From positions 1 to 9,403 of the forward strand of contig CAMVDK010000117.1 of NCBI GenBank assembly GCA_947166165.1: a stretch of DNA of 9,403 nucleotides, given 5' to 3'. The stretch comes from an uncultured Porphyromonadaceae bacterium. Lineage in GTDB: Bacteria; Bacteroidota; Bacteroidia; Bacteroidales; Muribaculaceae. Shown in pieces: positions 1 through 6,871 of the stretch. A program made the translations under genes and the position numbers. Positions within the stretch are counted from its first letter, which is position 1, and every line of letters begins with the position of its first letter. The notes beneath the pieces are model-generated. The model saw only the letters and a program-made list of their open reading frames with translations. It did not search any database and was not told where the DNA came from.

Positions 1-1018
1 CATTTTTACCTGGAATCATTTGATTATATACGGCATCGAAATCAGTAGTCACCACCGGACGATTAAGGATGCGAGCCTCTGCTATTGACAAACCAAAACC
101 TTCGTGCCTCGATGTCTGAACATATAGTGTGCAGTTTTTGAAGTAAGGATATGGGTTCGCTGTTGTACCTAATAATATAAATGTATCTTCAAGTCCATTA
201 GCCGTAATATAAGACTCCATCTCTGCTTGATATGACCCGCGACCTATTGAGAACCAATGAAACACCAACCCACGATCTCGCAGAATCTTACAAGCCTCTA
301 GAGTCATGTCGTAACCCTTATCATTTTTGTCAAGGCGTGCCACTGTGAGTATATTTATCTCACGGGGCTTAACCGGGTAAACGGCGATTTCTTCTGACAT
401 TTGCTCAATGAGCTGTGGATTGACAATGTCTGGCATCGTCGTCATCTTATCGGCCATATCTGGATAAACATTTTTGAAATGCTCAAATGCCGCATTTGAC
501 ACCATCACAATTGAATCAAATGCGTCATAGAACCTACGTTGCCATTGACGCTCTTTACCATCTAAGTGATAGATGCAGTTAATCCAAGCCAGTTTCCAAT
601 TCGCTTTTACTTTATCAACAACATAAAACGTGGGCAGACTCTGACCATAAGCGATGGCAACATCATATTTTTTCGAATTGTCTTCAATACAGGAGGACAC
701 GCATTGCCAGTATATTCGAGCCTTCGCTTTGTGTGTTTTGGGATTGTCAATCCTTAATCGTAAAGAATAATTGATACGAGCCAATCGCATTCGCAAGTTG
801 CCTCGGGATTGCTTTAGTAAATATTTATAATAACCATGAGGGGGTAAAATATTGACTTCTTTAGGCACAAACTGCTCGAATTCACCACCGAACGCCAATA
901 ATTGCAGGTCAACATCATATTTTTCATAGTCTATCAATGAAAGCAGAGTAACCAAGCTCTTTTCTCCTCCTGCCGCGATTAATGATTCTATTACAAACAA
1001 TAACTGTTTTTTTTTCAT
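1..1018 (-). CDS. GT4-family glycosyltransferase, C-terminus cut by window edge
   Basis: I translated this gene by hand from an ATG at 1018. It gives 339 residues and is still open at the window edge, so the C-terminus is missing. The N-terminus (MKKKQLLFVIESLIAAGGEKSL) carries the GGxE-type loop of GT-B retaining glycosyltransferases. The second Rossmann half begins near residue 222 (INILTVARLDKNDKGYD). Residues 306-314 (EGFGLSIAE) form the EX7E nucleotide-sugar motif of GT4, followed by the usual RPVVTTDFDAV segment. GT4 enzymes move a sugar from an NDP-sugar to a lipid-linked acceptor at the cytoplasmic face of the inner membrane; donor and acceptor cannot be told here. The start overlaps the upstream stop as ATGA (1018-1015), which implies translational coupling. 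Nine A residues directly follow the ATG. Full-length relatives are usually about 350-400 residues, so little is missing. Confidence 0.9.
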   Translation of the reverse strand, partial: MKKKQLLFVIESLIAAGGEKSLVTLLSLIDYEKYDVDLQLLAFGGEFEQFVPKEVNILPPHGYYKYLLKQSRGNLRMRLARINYSLRLRIDNPKTHKAKARIYWQCVSSCIEDNSKKYDVAIAYGQSLPTFYVVDKVKANWKLAWINCIYHLDGKERQWQRRFYDAFDSIVMVSNAAFEHFKNVYPDMADKMTTMPDIVNPQLIEQMSEEIAVYPVKPREINILTVARLDKNDKGYDMTLEACKILRDRGLVFHWFSIGRGSYQAEMESYITANGLEDTFILLGTTANPYPYFKNCTLYVQTSRHEGFGLSIAEARILNRPVVTTDFDAVYNQMIPGKN

Positions 1019-2094
1019 TTTTTTCTTATTCTCTTGACAATCTGATAGATTTTAACTTTAAGTTCAATCCATTGAATATGCTTGAAATAAAACCATCTTT
1101 CCTTAAGTGTTTCCACTATCCGTGAAAAAGAAGAGATGGGCATGGCACTATTTGACACATCTTGAGAAAGGACCAATTCTGCAATTTGTCGTGTCTCATT
1201 ATCATTGTCGGTTATGTGCAATGTGTCCTTGCCGTGACCAAGTAGACTACGCATGGCTTCTTTCTCTGACAAAATCATAACAAGATCATTGTTTATTGCA
1301 GAAAAGAAAACCACCCACATCCGTCTGCCATGCCCTAAACAACGGAGCGCCTTATCACTCACTGCATCTGGGTTTTTCGTCCACGACTGCAATGAATATA
1401 TCTCACCAACAAATTGCTTTAGTGTACGTAATGTGACCGACATCTCTTTAACATAAGCAATATGATGGTGAACAGCTAATGTGTTCTTCACCATTCTTTT
1501 TTCATCATCATTTATCCGAGGCCATAAACATGCTGCATACAAATCGTTGAGCCATTCTGCCATTTCTAATGCGACTATATCACAAATCCCCCAAGACAAT
1601 CCTCTCTTCTTGAAATACTCATAATCAAAGTTGCATTTCGCTTGCACATCCTCAAATCGCACAATAGTCACTTCACGATCATAAAATGCCAATGCAGCAA
1701 CACGGTGTGCTCCGTCAAGGATGGTGCCATGGGCATCAACGGGAATTAATGATTGATTAGAATCAAATTCATTGACTCGGAAGTCATCTATCAGTTTGTC
1801 AAAGTTATCAATGAAATCATCTACTCCATTTTTGTCGTCTCGACCTGGTTCGCGCCCATCAGGATTGAATGCCATGATGTGAGCAGAGTAAACTTTCAAC
1901 GCTTGCTGCCGGTCATTATCTCGATGTGCAATATAGTATAGTTTGGCAAACAAATCAAACCGTCTAACCGTTAGCAATGTGCGCGCTTTGACATGCTGCA
2001 AAGTGAATGATGCTTTTCCATCAAGTTCATATGTCGTGATGGTATGATACTGCAATCGTGATGCTATATTTTGGAAATCAACCGATTGTTGCAT
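1015..2094 (-). CDS. ParB-like DGxHR-motif protein of the polysaccharide cluster, function unknown
   Basis: This is a 359-residue soluble protein with no signal peptide or membrane segment. Residues about 110-147 (IPVDAHGTILDGAHRVAAL and the following VTIVRF) resemble the ParB/sulfiredoxin-like fold, in which a DGxHR loop binds a nucleotide phosphate; D127, H130 and R131 are the candidate key residues. The preceding part (residues 40-110) is rich in acidic and aromatic residues. A C-terminal block at 287-320 (GHGKDTLHITDNDNET, then LVLSQDVSNS) resembles a conserved block I recall in uncharacterised proteins of O-antigen and capsule loci. The start overlaps the upstream NTase gene by 17 bases, and the end overlaps the GT4 start as ATGA, so the pair is probably co-translated. 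ParB-like folds include DNA-partition CTPases and ADP-dependent serine kinase, so nucleotide binding or a phospho-transfer step on the glycan precursor is possible. That is inference. A role in chromosome partition is unlikely in this context. Confidence 0.72.
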   Translation of the reverse strand: MQQSVDFQNIASRLQYHTITTYELDGKASFTLQHVKARTLLTVRRFDLFAKLYYIAHRDNDRQQALKVYSAHIMAFNPDGREPGRDDKNGVDDFIDNFDKLIDDFRVNEFDSNQSLIPVDAHGTILDGAHRVAALAFYDREVTIVRFEDVQAKCNFDYEYFKKRGLSWGICDIVALEMAEWLNDLYAACLWPRINDDEKRMVKNTLAVHHHIAYVKEMSVTLRTLKQFVGEIYSLQSWTKNPDAVSDKALRCLGHGRRMWVVFFSAINNDLVMILSEKEAMRSLLGHGKDTLHITDNDNETRQIAELVLSQDVSNSAMPISSFSRIVETLKERWFYFKHIQWIELKVKIYQIVKRIRKK

Positions 2095-2782
2095 GTTTTA
2101 TCCTCACAAGCATTTCAATGAACTTTACTTTTGTGGCAAAGCGAGTATGTCGCCACCAGCGTCTTGCATTCCATTCTATTAAACTCTTACTTACTAAACG
2201 GAAACGGCATGGCACAAGATAATCTATAGGAAAAGTAAACTTATAGTTGTTCTCTTTCATATGAAATTCCAATAGATGCAGAAAGTTCTTTTGTTCATAT
2301 CTTGACAATGAAACCCCCAATTTGGTAGCCATGTCAGATAGTCGTTTTCGATATTCATCGCTTAGTAATGGTTTTTGCAAAATCGCGTGGTAGATAAGCG
2401 TGTAGAAATAATCGTCTAGGGGCATTACAAAAAAACACTCATGTTCCTCACGCCGCTCCAACAGATTTTTTTCCCATTTTTCACAATAATAGCCATCACC
2501 AACCTGTCGCAAATCAAGACTCACAAATTGACCTGCTACATAAATGCTATAATGAATACCATCGCCGAATCTTTCAGAACTGTCTTTGCTTTTGCTGAGT
2601 GCACCTGTCAACAAAACTATCTGCTCTGCACTTTCACAAAGCAAATCTATATCACCATGACCATCAAGATACATCTCGGGTTCCAACAGATTCTCGAAAT
2701 TGCGTAAAACAAGATAGCGGACACCCGCTTCATTGAGAATCTGAAAAAAGTCAGCAATGCTATTGAATTCGCCTGGTCTCAT
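2078..2782 (-). CDS. Nucleotidyltransferase-fold protein of the polysaccharide cluster
   Basis: This 234-residue protein has the look of the polymerase-beta-like nucleotidyltransferase (NTase) superfamily. A strand at 22-28 (RYLVLRN) is followed by GDIDLLC (residues 43-49), whose D44 and D46 match the paired metal-binding acidic residues. A third acidic position lies at D90 in VSLDLRQ. The alpha-helical rest contains YHAILQKPLLSDEY (131-144). It resembles uncharacterised NTases annotated in surface-glycan loci (compare Pfam NTP_transf_5), though I cannot run the comparison. The usual GS motif before the DxD is not obvious, so catalytic competence is uncertain. The ATG overlaps the upstream GT2 stop as ATGA (2782-2779), and the 3' end overlaps the next gene by 17 bases. 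A likely role is attaching or activating a nucleotide- or phosphate-linked substituent during repeat-unit assembly, by inference from context only. Confidence 0.72.
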   Translation of the reverse strand: MRPGEFNSIADFFQILNEAGVRYLVLRNFENLLEPEMYLDGHGDIDLLCESAEQIVLLTGALSKSKDSSERFGDGIHYSIYVAGQFVSLDLRQVGDGYYCEKWEKNLLERREEHECFFVMPLDDYFYTLIYHAILQKPLLSDEYRKRLSDMATKLGVSLSRYEQKNFLHLLEFHMKENNYKFTFPIDYLVPCRFRLVSKSLIEWNARRWWRHTRFATKVKFIEMLVRIKHATIG

Positions 2783-3762
2783 TGTGTCAAATCAATGCGT
2801 TGTAGACGTTTAGCTGTGAAATGATTCCACACCCGGTTAATGAATTGATATGCGGGTAGTAAACAAGACTCTTTACTTGCTAACCCATAAAAAATAGATT
2901 GTTTAAAGCTCTCGCTTAATATAGGGCCACAAATAGCATCAAGCTTTAAAAATATATCCCGAAAAGAGGCTCCCCTATTACGACTTGAAAATGCCATCGT
3001 CCATAGTTTGTCTGCCTGAAGACCAACCAAATCCGGATAGTTTTCGATAAGGAACGACAACCTCTGCTCAAGTCCACTATACAAGTCAAGAATCCTCTCA
3101 CTAGTCCGCCCGGAAATGCTGTCTCCTCTTTGACGATAATAATAGAGCGGCTCTGGCAACACCCCATATATATCAACATCGTTAATGATCAGGTGTTGCC
3201 AATAACTGTCTTCATAAAACTTGCCAAAAGGGAACTTGTGCCGCTTGACTAAAGAAGCTTTGTAGAGTTTCCCCCACGCAAAATTCTTCACATAATTGTT
3301 ATTCACCAATTCTGCCATTGCCTGACTGCGTGACAGAACAAATGGTTTTGCGGTTGATTCAAGCCAACGATTGTCATACTCAAGATGGTCGTTGAAAGCA
3401 TAGTAAAAACCGCCTTGCACTACACCACAGTCCAGGTCAACAGCAAATTGGTACAATCTTTCTATAGCATCAGGAACAAGCCAATCATCGCTATCAAGAT
3501 AAAAAATATATTCTCCTTGTGCTAATTCTGTACCGACATTACGGGCATCACTCAAACCTCCATTCGACTTGTGAATGACTTGTACATTATTATATGTTCT
3601 GGCATATTCATCACAAATAGTATCGGATCCATCTGTACTGCCATCGTCAATTAACAATAATTCGTTATTATTGCCATACTGGGCAAGCACACTATCAATA
3701 CATGTATGTACATACGGTTGAACGTTGAAAATGGGTATAATAATTGAAACCGAAAAACTCAT
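2779..3762 (-). CDS. GT2-family glycosyltransferase
   Basis: This is a 327-residue GT-A fold glycosyltransferase. The N-terminus VSIIIPIFNVQPYV is the classical GT2 start. LLIDDGSTDGS (residues 37-46) binds the nucleotide, HKSNGGLSDARNVG (64-77) is the conserved acceptor-side segment, and YLDSDDW (88-94) holds the DxD metal site. Further on, FYEDSYW supplies the putative catalytic ED, and YYYRQRGDSIS resembles the late QxxRW-like region. No membrane segments are visible, so it is probably a peripheral enzyme adding one sugar from an NDP-sugar donor to the lipid-linked intermediate. Specificity cannot be predicted. Its ATG overlaps the stop of the upstream remnant gene as ATGA, and its stop overlaps the NTase ATG in the same way. 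The stretch encoding NNVQVIHKSNGGLSD is duplicated, nearly unchanged, in the adjacent remnant. Confidence 0.93.
   Translation of the reverse strand: MSFSVSIIIPIFNVQPYVHTCIDSVLAQYGNNNELLLIDDGSTDGSDTICDEYARTYNNVQVIHKSNGGLSDARNVGTELAQGEYIFYLDSDDWLVPDAIERLYQFAVDLDCGVVQGGFYYAFNDHLEYDNRWLESTAKPFVLSRSQAMAELVNNNYVKNFAWGKLYKASLVKRHKFPFGKFYEDSYWQHLIINDVDIYGVLPEPLYYYRQRGDSISGRTSERILDLYSGLEQRLSFLIENYPDLVGLQADKLWTMAFSSRNRGASFRDIFLKLDAICGPILSESFKQSIFYGLASKESCLLPAYQFINRVWNHFTAKRLQRIDLTQ
3533..3593 (-). repeat. Direct repeat, copy 1 (inside intact GT2 gene)
   Basis: This part of the intact GT2 gene encodes NNVQVIHKSNGGLSDARNVG. Bases 3546-3593 match 3972-4019 at 46 of 48 positions in the same orientation. 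The match continues leftwards at 3533-3539 (ccgacat) after skipping nine bases (3540-3548), which are absent from the other copy. Confidence 0.9.
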
Positions 3763-4042
3763 ATCATTTTAATCAAATCTAAGACTCCTTTGACTAAAGT
3801 TTGTGAACTGAAATCGGTCAGAATTCAACAACGTTATGATGATAACTGTTCTTTTGCCCCTGTATACATTGTTGCCACAATAGGAACATCAAATAATATT
3901 GCTTCTTGCAATACCACTTGCCATATAAATTGCAGGGGCATAAAATATCTTTAGTAAAAATTTGCACCCGACATCACTCAAACCTCCATTCGACTTGTGA
4001 ATGGCTTATACATTATTATGACGCATATAATACCATTTTCAT
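3759..4042 (-). pseudogene. Internally deleted GT4-like glycosyltransferase remnant with a GT2 filler
   Basis: This 284-bp stretch between two intact GT2 genes keeps the two ends of a former gene. An ATG at 4042-4040 overlaps the upstream stop as ATGA and reads MKMVLYAS, a normal-looking GT4 N-terminus, before a stop. From 3941 to 3759 one frame reads the C-terminal part of a GT4: WQVVLQEAILFDVPIVAT, then YTGAKEQL, then in-frame TAA and TGA, then ILTDFSSQTLVKGV. It ends in a TGA that overlaps the next start as ATGA. Between these lies a 52-nt piece of GT2 coding sequence (3968-4019) reading NNV-stop-AIHKSNGGLSDVG. The central several hundred bases expected of a GT4 are absent, and frames do not join. 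An upstream GKW in another frame hints at a further frameshift. I read it as a dead gene whose loss probably changed the repeat-unit structure. The GT4 assignment rests on about 50 residues. Confidence 0.75.
3968..4019 (-). repeat. Direct repeat, copy 2 (filler inside the pseudogene)
   Basis: This is the second copy of the GT2 segment, about 380 bp from the first. It has two substitutions in the 48-nt core, one of which changes a CAA codon to TAA. It also has a 9-nt in-frame deletion bounded by short direct cat repeats, which removes Ala-Arg-Asn from SDARNVG. The near identity suggests either a recent copy from the neighbouring gene or a remnant of a close GT2 paralogue. Confidence 0.88.
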
Positions 4043-5013
4043 CGACAACGAACTAACCTTTTCAATGACTTCAATCGCTTTCTTACATATAACTGACTCT
4101 TTAAGAATGAGAGCCATGCAATGCAAGAGTATGCTATAAAGAACACACGAGAGACATTTCCGTAATGTTTTATATAATGCAGCTGACTCTCAATTCCGAA
4201 TCGAGAAACAGGCATATTCTCATCAGTAGATCCGCCACCTAGATGAATACATTTAACAGATGTGTCTAGTAGACAACACTTTGATTTACTTTGAACTTTC
4301 TTATATAAAATAGCCTCTTCATAATATAAGAAAGTGTTGGGATCAAAGAATTTAATCTCTTTGAAAAACGACTTCTTAAACATCATGCAACTTCCTGACG
4401 GCATATCCATGGTAATGTAATTTGCATAAGGCTGCGGCATGTTCTTAAGTATATGGGTGTCACTAATTCTGACCGATTTTTTAAAGATATCAAGATGTAT
4501 GTTGGAAAGATGTCTATAAAGCATCTCATAAGGTGTGAGCATTCGCCGACAACAGTTGTAGTCAACGTTTAAACCATCTTTTTTCAGTAACAACGGAGAA
4601 ACAATGCCAACATCCGGATTTTCAAAACCAGATATCAATGTCGGAATAATATCCATCACAAACAGAATATCACTATTGATAACTAATATGTACTGAATTG
4701 ACTCATCATGATTTGCGAGTTCTAATCCTAAATTGTTTCCTCTTGCGTATCCTTCGTTTTTGGAATTCTCAATTAATGTCATCTCTGGCAATTCTCCCAC
4801 TAAAGAATCATCAGGTTTTAAGCGTCTATATTTGGTGCGAAATTGACGAGAGAAAAAATCATCAAGAATTTTCACGGACTCGTTATCCGAACCATTGTCT
4901 ATGACAATAAATTTAACAGGCGATGTATTGTACTTCATAACGCTCTCAATACAATCTATCGTCAGATTGTAATTACGATAATTTAGTATCACAATGCCCG
5001 TAAAGTTATCCAT
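4039..5013 (-). CDS. GT2-family glycosyltransferase, rhamnosyltransferase (WbbL)-like
   Basis: This is a 324-residue GT-A enzyme. GIVILNYRNYNLTIDCIESV opens the fold, VIDNGSDNES (37-46) is the nucleotide-binding turn, NEGYARGNNLGL (86-97) is typical of rhamnosyltransferase-type GT2 proteins, and VINSD (111-115) occupies the DxD position. PSGSCMMFKKSFF (205-217), then FDPNTFLYYEEAIL with its acidic pair, and HLGGGST (257-263) complete the WbbL/RfbN-like pattern. A hydrophobic stretch near the C-terminus (VFFIAYSCIAWLSFL) followed by a basic tail suggests a membrane anchor. It probably transfers a deoxysugar such as rhamnose from a dTDP donor onto the lipid-linked chain; the exact sugar is inference. 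The start overlaps the flippase gene by 8 bases. The stop overlaps the retained ATG of the pseudogene, so it probably once coupled to that lost gene. Confidence 0.9.
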   Translation of the reverse strand: MDNFTGIVILNYRNYNLTIDCIESVMKYNTSPVKFIVIDNGSDNESVKILDDFFSRQFRTKYRRLKPDDSLVGELPEMTLIENSKNEGYARGNNLGLELANHDESIQYILVINSDILFVMDIIPTLISGFENPDVGIVSPLLLKKDGLNVDYNCCRRMLTPYEMLYRHLSNIHLDIFKKSVRISDTHILKNMPQPYANYITMDMPSGSCMMFKKSFFKEIKFFDPNTFLYYEEAILYKKVQSKSKCCLLDTSVKCIHLGGGSTDENMPVSRFGIESQLHYIKHYGNVSRVFFIAYSCIAWLSFLKSQLYVRKRLKSLKRLVRCR

Positions 5014-6535
5014 GTTTATATCGTATTTTATTAATAAACGACCTCACCTTTATCCTTTCGGCATCAGTCAATACTGCAGAATAAGATAATGCCGCAGTCA
5101 ATAATAATGAAATTGCACATATTGTCACTAGTCTTAAAAATCCACTTAAATAATTCGGGAACAGATGTTCGGCAAAAAAGCAAAATGCAAAATTAAATAC
5201 AAAGACAAGCATTACTATTAACATTGATTTTATTACCCCCAATATGTTGATTTGCCTGATTTTCACTCGCAGAATAGCTACATTACTAATCAGAATAAAA
5301 AAATGAGTAGATGACATTGAATAGTAAACAACATGAGCTGGCAGTCCGTTTTTCAAGGCAAAGTATGAAATTATTAATGTTGAGAGCGAGAATACACATG
5401 TCAAAATGCTCCTAAACATAATCTGTCCAGTTGCATTTATACCATCATTGATGATTCTCGAAAATGTATTTATAAAACTTACCAAAATGATTAAGCGAAC
5501 AAAATCAACTGTAAATTGCGGAACTTGCCCCAGCCAAAGTTGCAATAATAACTCACATTCTATCCAACAAGGAACCATTAACATCTGGAAGAACAACAAT
5601 GTATACTTTATAGAGGTACTAAGCATTGCGATGCAGCCTGCATAATCGCTAACGGCATATTTCTTAGTGATCTGAGGTGCGAAAGCAATGCAAATGTTTG
5701 AAGAAAAACCAACAATCATTCCATTGACTGTTGTCGCTATGCTAGCCGCAGCATTTGCAATGGTTCCAAAAAAAATGTTGAGCAGGAAATTTATTCCTTG
5801 GTTTTCGGCTGTGGTCGACATGTTGTTCAAAAAACTCCAGCCTGAATATTTTGCCATTTCATAAGCTTTAGCTTTGTTTATTCTCATTTTGAGATGACTT
5901 TCTTTGAAATGAGAAATGCAATAGCCTCGATATACCATCATAATAAGAATTGATACAAAAAAAACTAATACTGAGTATAGTTTCAGCTTATCGAAATCTC
6001 CTATTTGGAGAATGTAAACAATCAAAAGCTTTAGTGATACATTCATAATTTCCACACCAGCATACACATCCATCTTTTCATGCGCTATGATGGTGGAATT
6101 ATAGGGCACTTGAGTTATGGAAAAAAATGTTGATAATAGACTGAATTGATAAACAAAACGTGCTGCATCCATTCGATCGGGATGGATGACAAGCTTTGCG
6201 TTTAAGAACCACAAACCTATAGTTTCTCCTACCAACAAGATTATGACAGCAATCGCAAGATGGAGAAAGAAAGCAGTCGAAAAAGTATCAGTCAGTTCAT
6301 CTGAAGAACCTTTGCCTAGATTAATTGTGATAAACCTTGATGTTGCAAGCCCCATAGCCGAGTTGAGGAATCCCATCATGGCCACCACTCCGCCCACGAC
6401 ACCATAGATACCGTAATCTTCGACGCCGAGGGTGGCGAGAACGACGCGTCCAGTGTAGAGGCCCACAATCATGGCGAGGAACATCCTCACGTAGAGCATA
6501 AGGGCGTTGCGGGCTATGCGGCGGTTGTCGGACAC
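5006..6535 (-). CDS. wzx: Wzx-type polysaccharide repeat-unit flippase (MOP superfamily)
   Basis: This is a 509-residue polytopic membrane protein with about 12 or more hydrophobic segments, the usual size for Wzx/RfbX flippases. The N-terminus (RNALMLYVRMFLAMIVGLYTGRVVL, then LGVEDYGIYGVVGGVV) matches the polysaccharide-biosynthesis subgroup common in Bacteroidales, with the EDYGIY motif after the first helix. It would flip the undecaprenyl-linked repeat unit made by the downstream GTs from the cytoplasmic to the periplasmic leaflet of the inner membrane. It is the first gene of the minus-strand block and overlaps the next gene by 8 bases. The first ~190 bp are GC-rich (roughly 50-65 percent by line) like the nuclease/purB side, while the remainder is strongly AT-rich, so the gene may be a mosaic. 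A MATE-type transporter for another substrate is unlikely given the neighbours. Confidence 0.88.
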   Translation of the reverse strand: MSDNRRIARNALMLYVRMFLAMIVGLYTGRVVLATLGVEDYGIYGVVGGVVAMMGFLNSAMGLATSRFITINLGKGSSDELTDTFSTAFFLHLAIAVIILLVGETIGLWFLNAKLVIHPDRMDAARFVYQFSLLSTFFSITQVPYNSTIIAHEKMDVYAGVEIMNVSLKLLIVYILQIGDFDKLKLYSVLVFFVSILIMMVYRGYCISHFKESHLKMRINKAKAYEMAKYSGWSFLNNMSTTAENQGINFLLNIFFGTIANAAASIATTVNGMIVGFSSNICIAFAPQITKKYAVSDYAGCIAMLSTSIKYTLLFFQMLMVPCWIECELLLQLWLGQVPQFTVDFVRLIILVSFINTFSRIINDGINATGQIMFRSILTCVFSLSTLIISYFALKNGLPAHVVYYSMSSTHFFILISNVAILRVKIRQINILGVIKSMLIVMLVFVFNFAFCFFAEHLFPNYLSGFLRLVTICAISLLLTAALSYSAVLTDAERIKVRSFINKIRYKHG

Positions 6536-6688
6536 TTTTGGGATTGGGGGATGAGGGTTATGAGCGCAGACAAGGCCCTGTTGGGGCTTTGGAGGGTGCT
6601 GGGCGTTGCTTTTGGCCTATGGATGCCGATAGGGATTGATGTTGCGCCTGCGGGGCTCGCCTGATGAGGTTGGGGTATTACTTTGGGT

Positions 6689-6716
6689 CTCACAGGTACT
6701 TGTATGTATCTGTGAG
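6689..6716. promoter_or_regulatory. 11-bp inverted repeat, possible operator or leader hairpin
   Basis: The arms CTCACAGGTAC (6689-6699) and GTATCTGTGAG (6706-6716) match as inverted repeats at 10 of 11 positions around a 6-nt loop. In plus-strand RNA the odd pair is G-U and the stem is continuous; in minus-strand RNA it is C-A. No T-run follows on either strand, so it is not a standard intrinsic terminator. It lies about 155 bp before the flippase start, where a regulator site or leader structure would be expected. Confidence 0.5.
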
Positions 6717-6718
6717 TC

Positions 6719-6754
6719 AACGCGTTCCGTCAATCATGGCGGTTTTAACGCGTT
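6719..6754. repeat. Paired AACGCGTT palindromes
   Basis: The perfect 8-bp palindrome AACGCGTT occurs at 6719-6726 and again at 6747-6754, 28 bp apart. The second copy is bracketed by GGCGG (6738-6742) and CCGCC (6757-6761), which could form a larger stem. The spacing would place both sites on nearly the same face of the helix, as for a cooperative DNA-binding protein. Function is unknown. Confidence 0.4.
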
Positions 6755-6798
6755 TGCCGCCGTGCGGGCTTGCGGGCCTGCCGGGGCGTTTTGTGACG

Positions 6799-6806
6799 CA
6801 AAATTA
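6799..6806 (-). promoter_or_regulatory. Weak candidate -7 box for the polysaccharide operon
   Basis: Read on the minus strand this is TAATTTTG, a full match to the Bacteroidota -7 consensus TAnnTTTG. No TTTG lies 19-21 bases upstream of it, so the -33 element is missing. If used, it would give a leader of about 255 nt carrying the inverted repeat and palindromes. A similar box, TACATTTG (6807-6814), faces the other way but its nearest TTTG is only 13 bases off. Confidence 0.25.
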
Positions 6807-6871
6807 TACATTTGTTCACAATCATGAGGGATATTGGCAGTTAATCTTTCTTAAAGCCTCGCACCACACAC

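Noticed and set aside
3906..4139. Plus-strand 77-codon open frame
   Set aside because: It runs antisense across the pseudogene and the 3' end of a real GT2 gene, and contains the reverse of recognisable GT coding sequence.
6689..6716. Intrinsic terminator
   Set aside because: The stem is moderate and there is no T-run on either side in either direction; no gene ends nearby.
6514..6720. Minus-strand 68-codon open frame overlapping the wzx start
   Set aside because: It is proline- and serine-rich, overlaps wzx in another frame and has no homology I can recognise.
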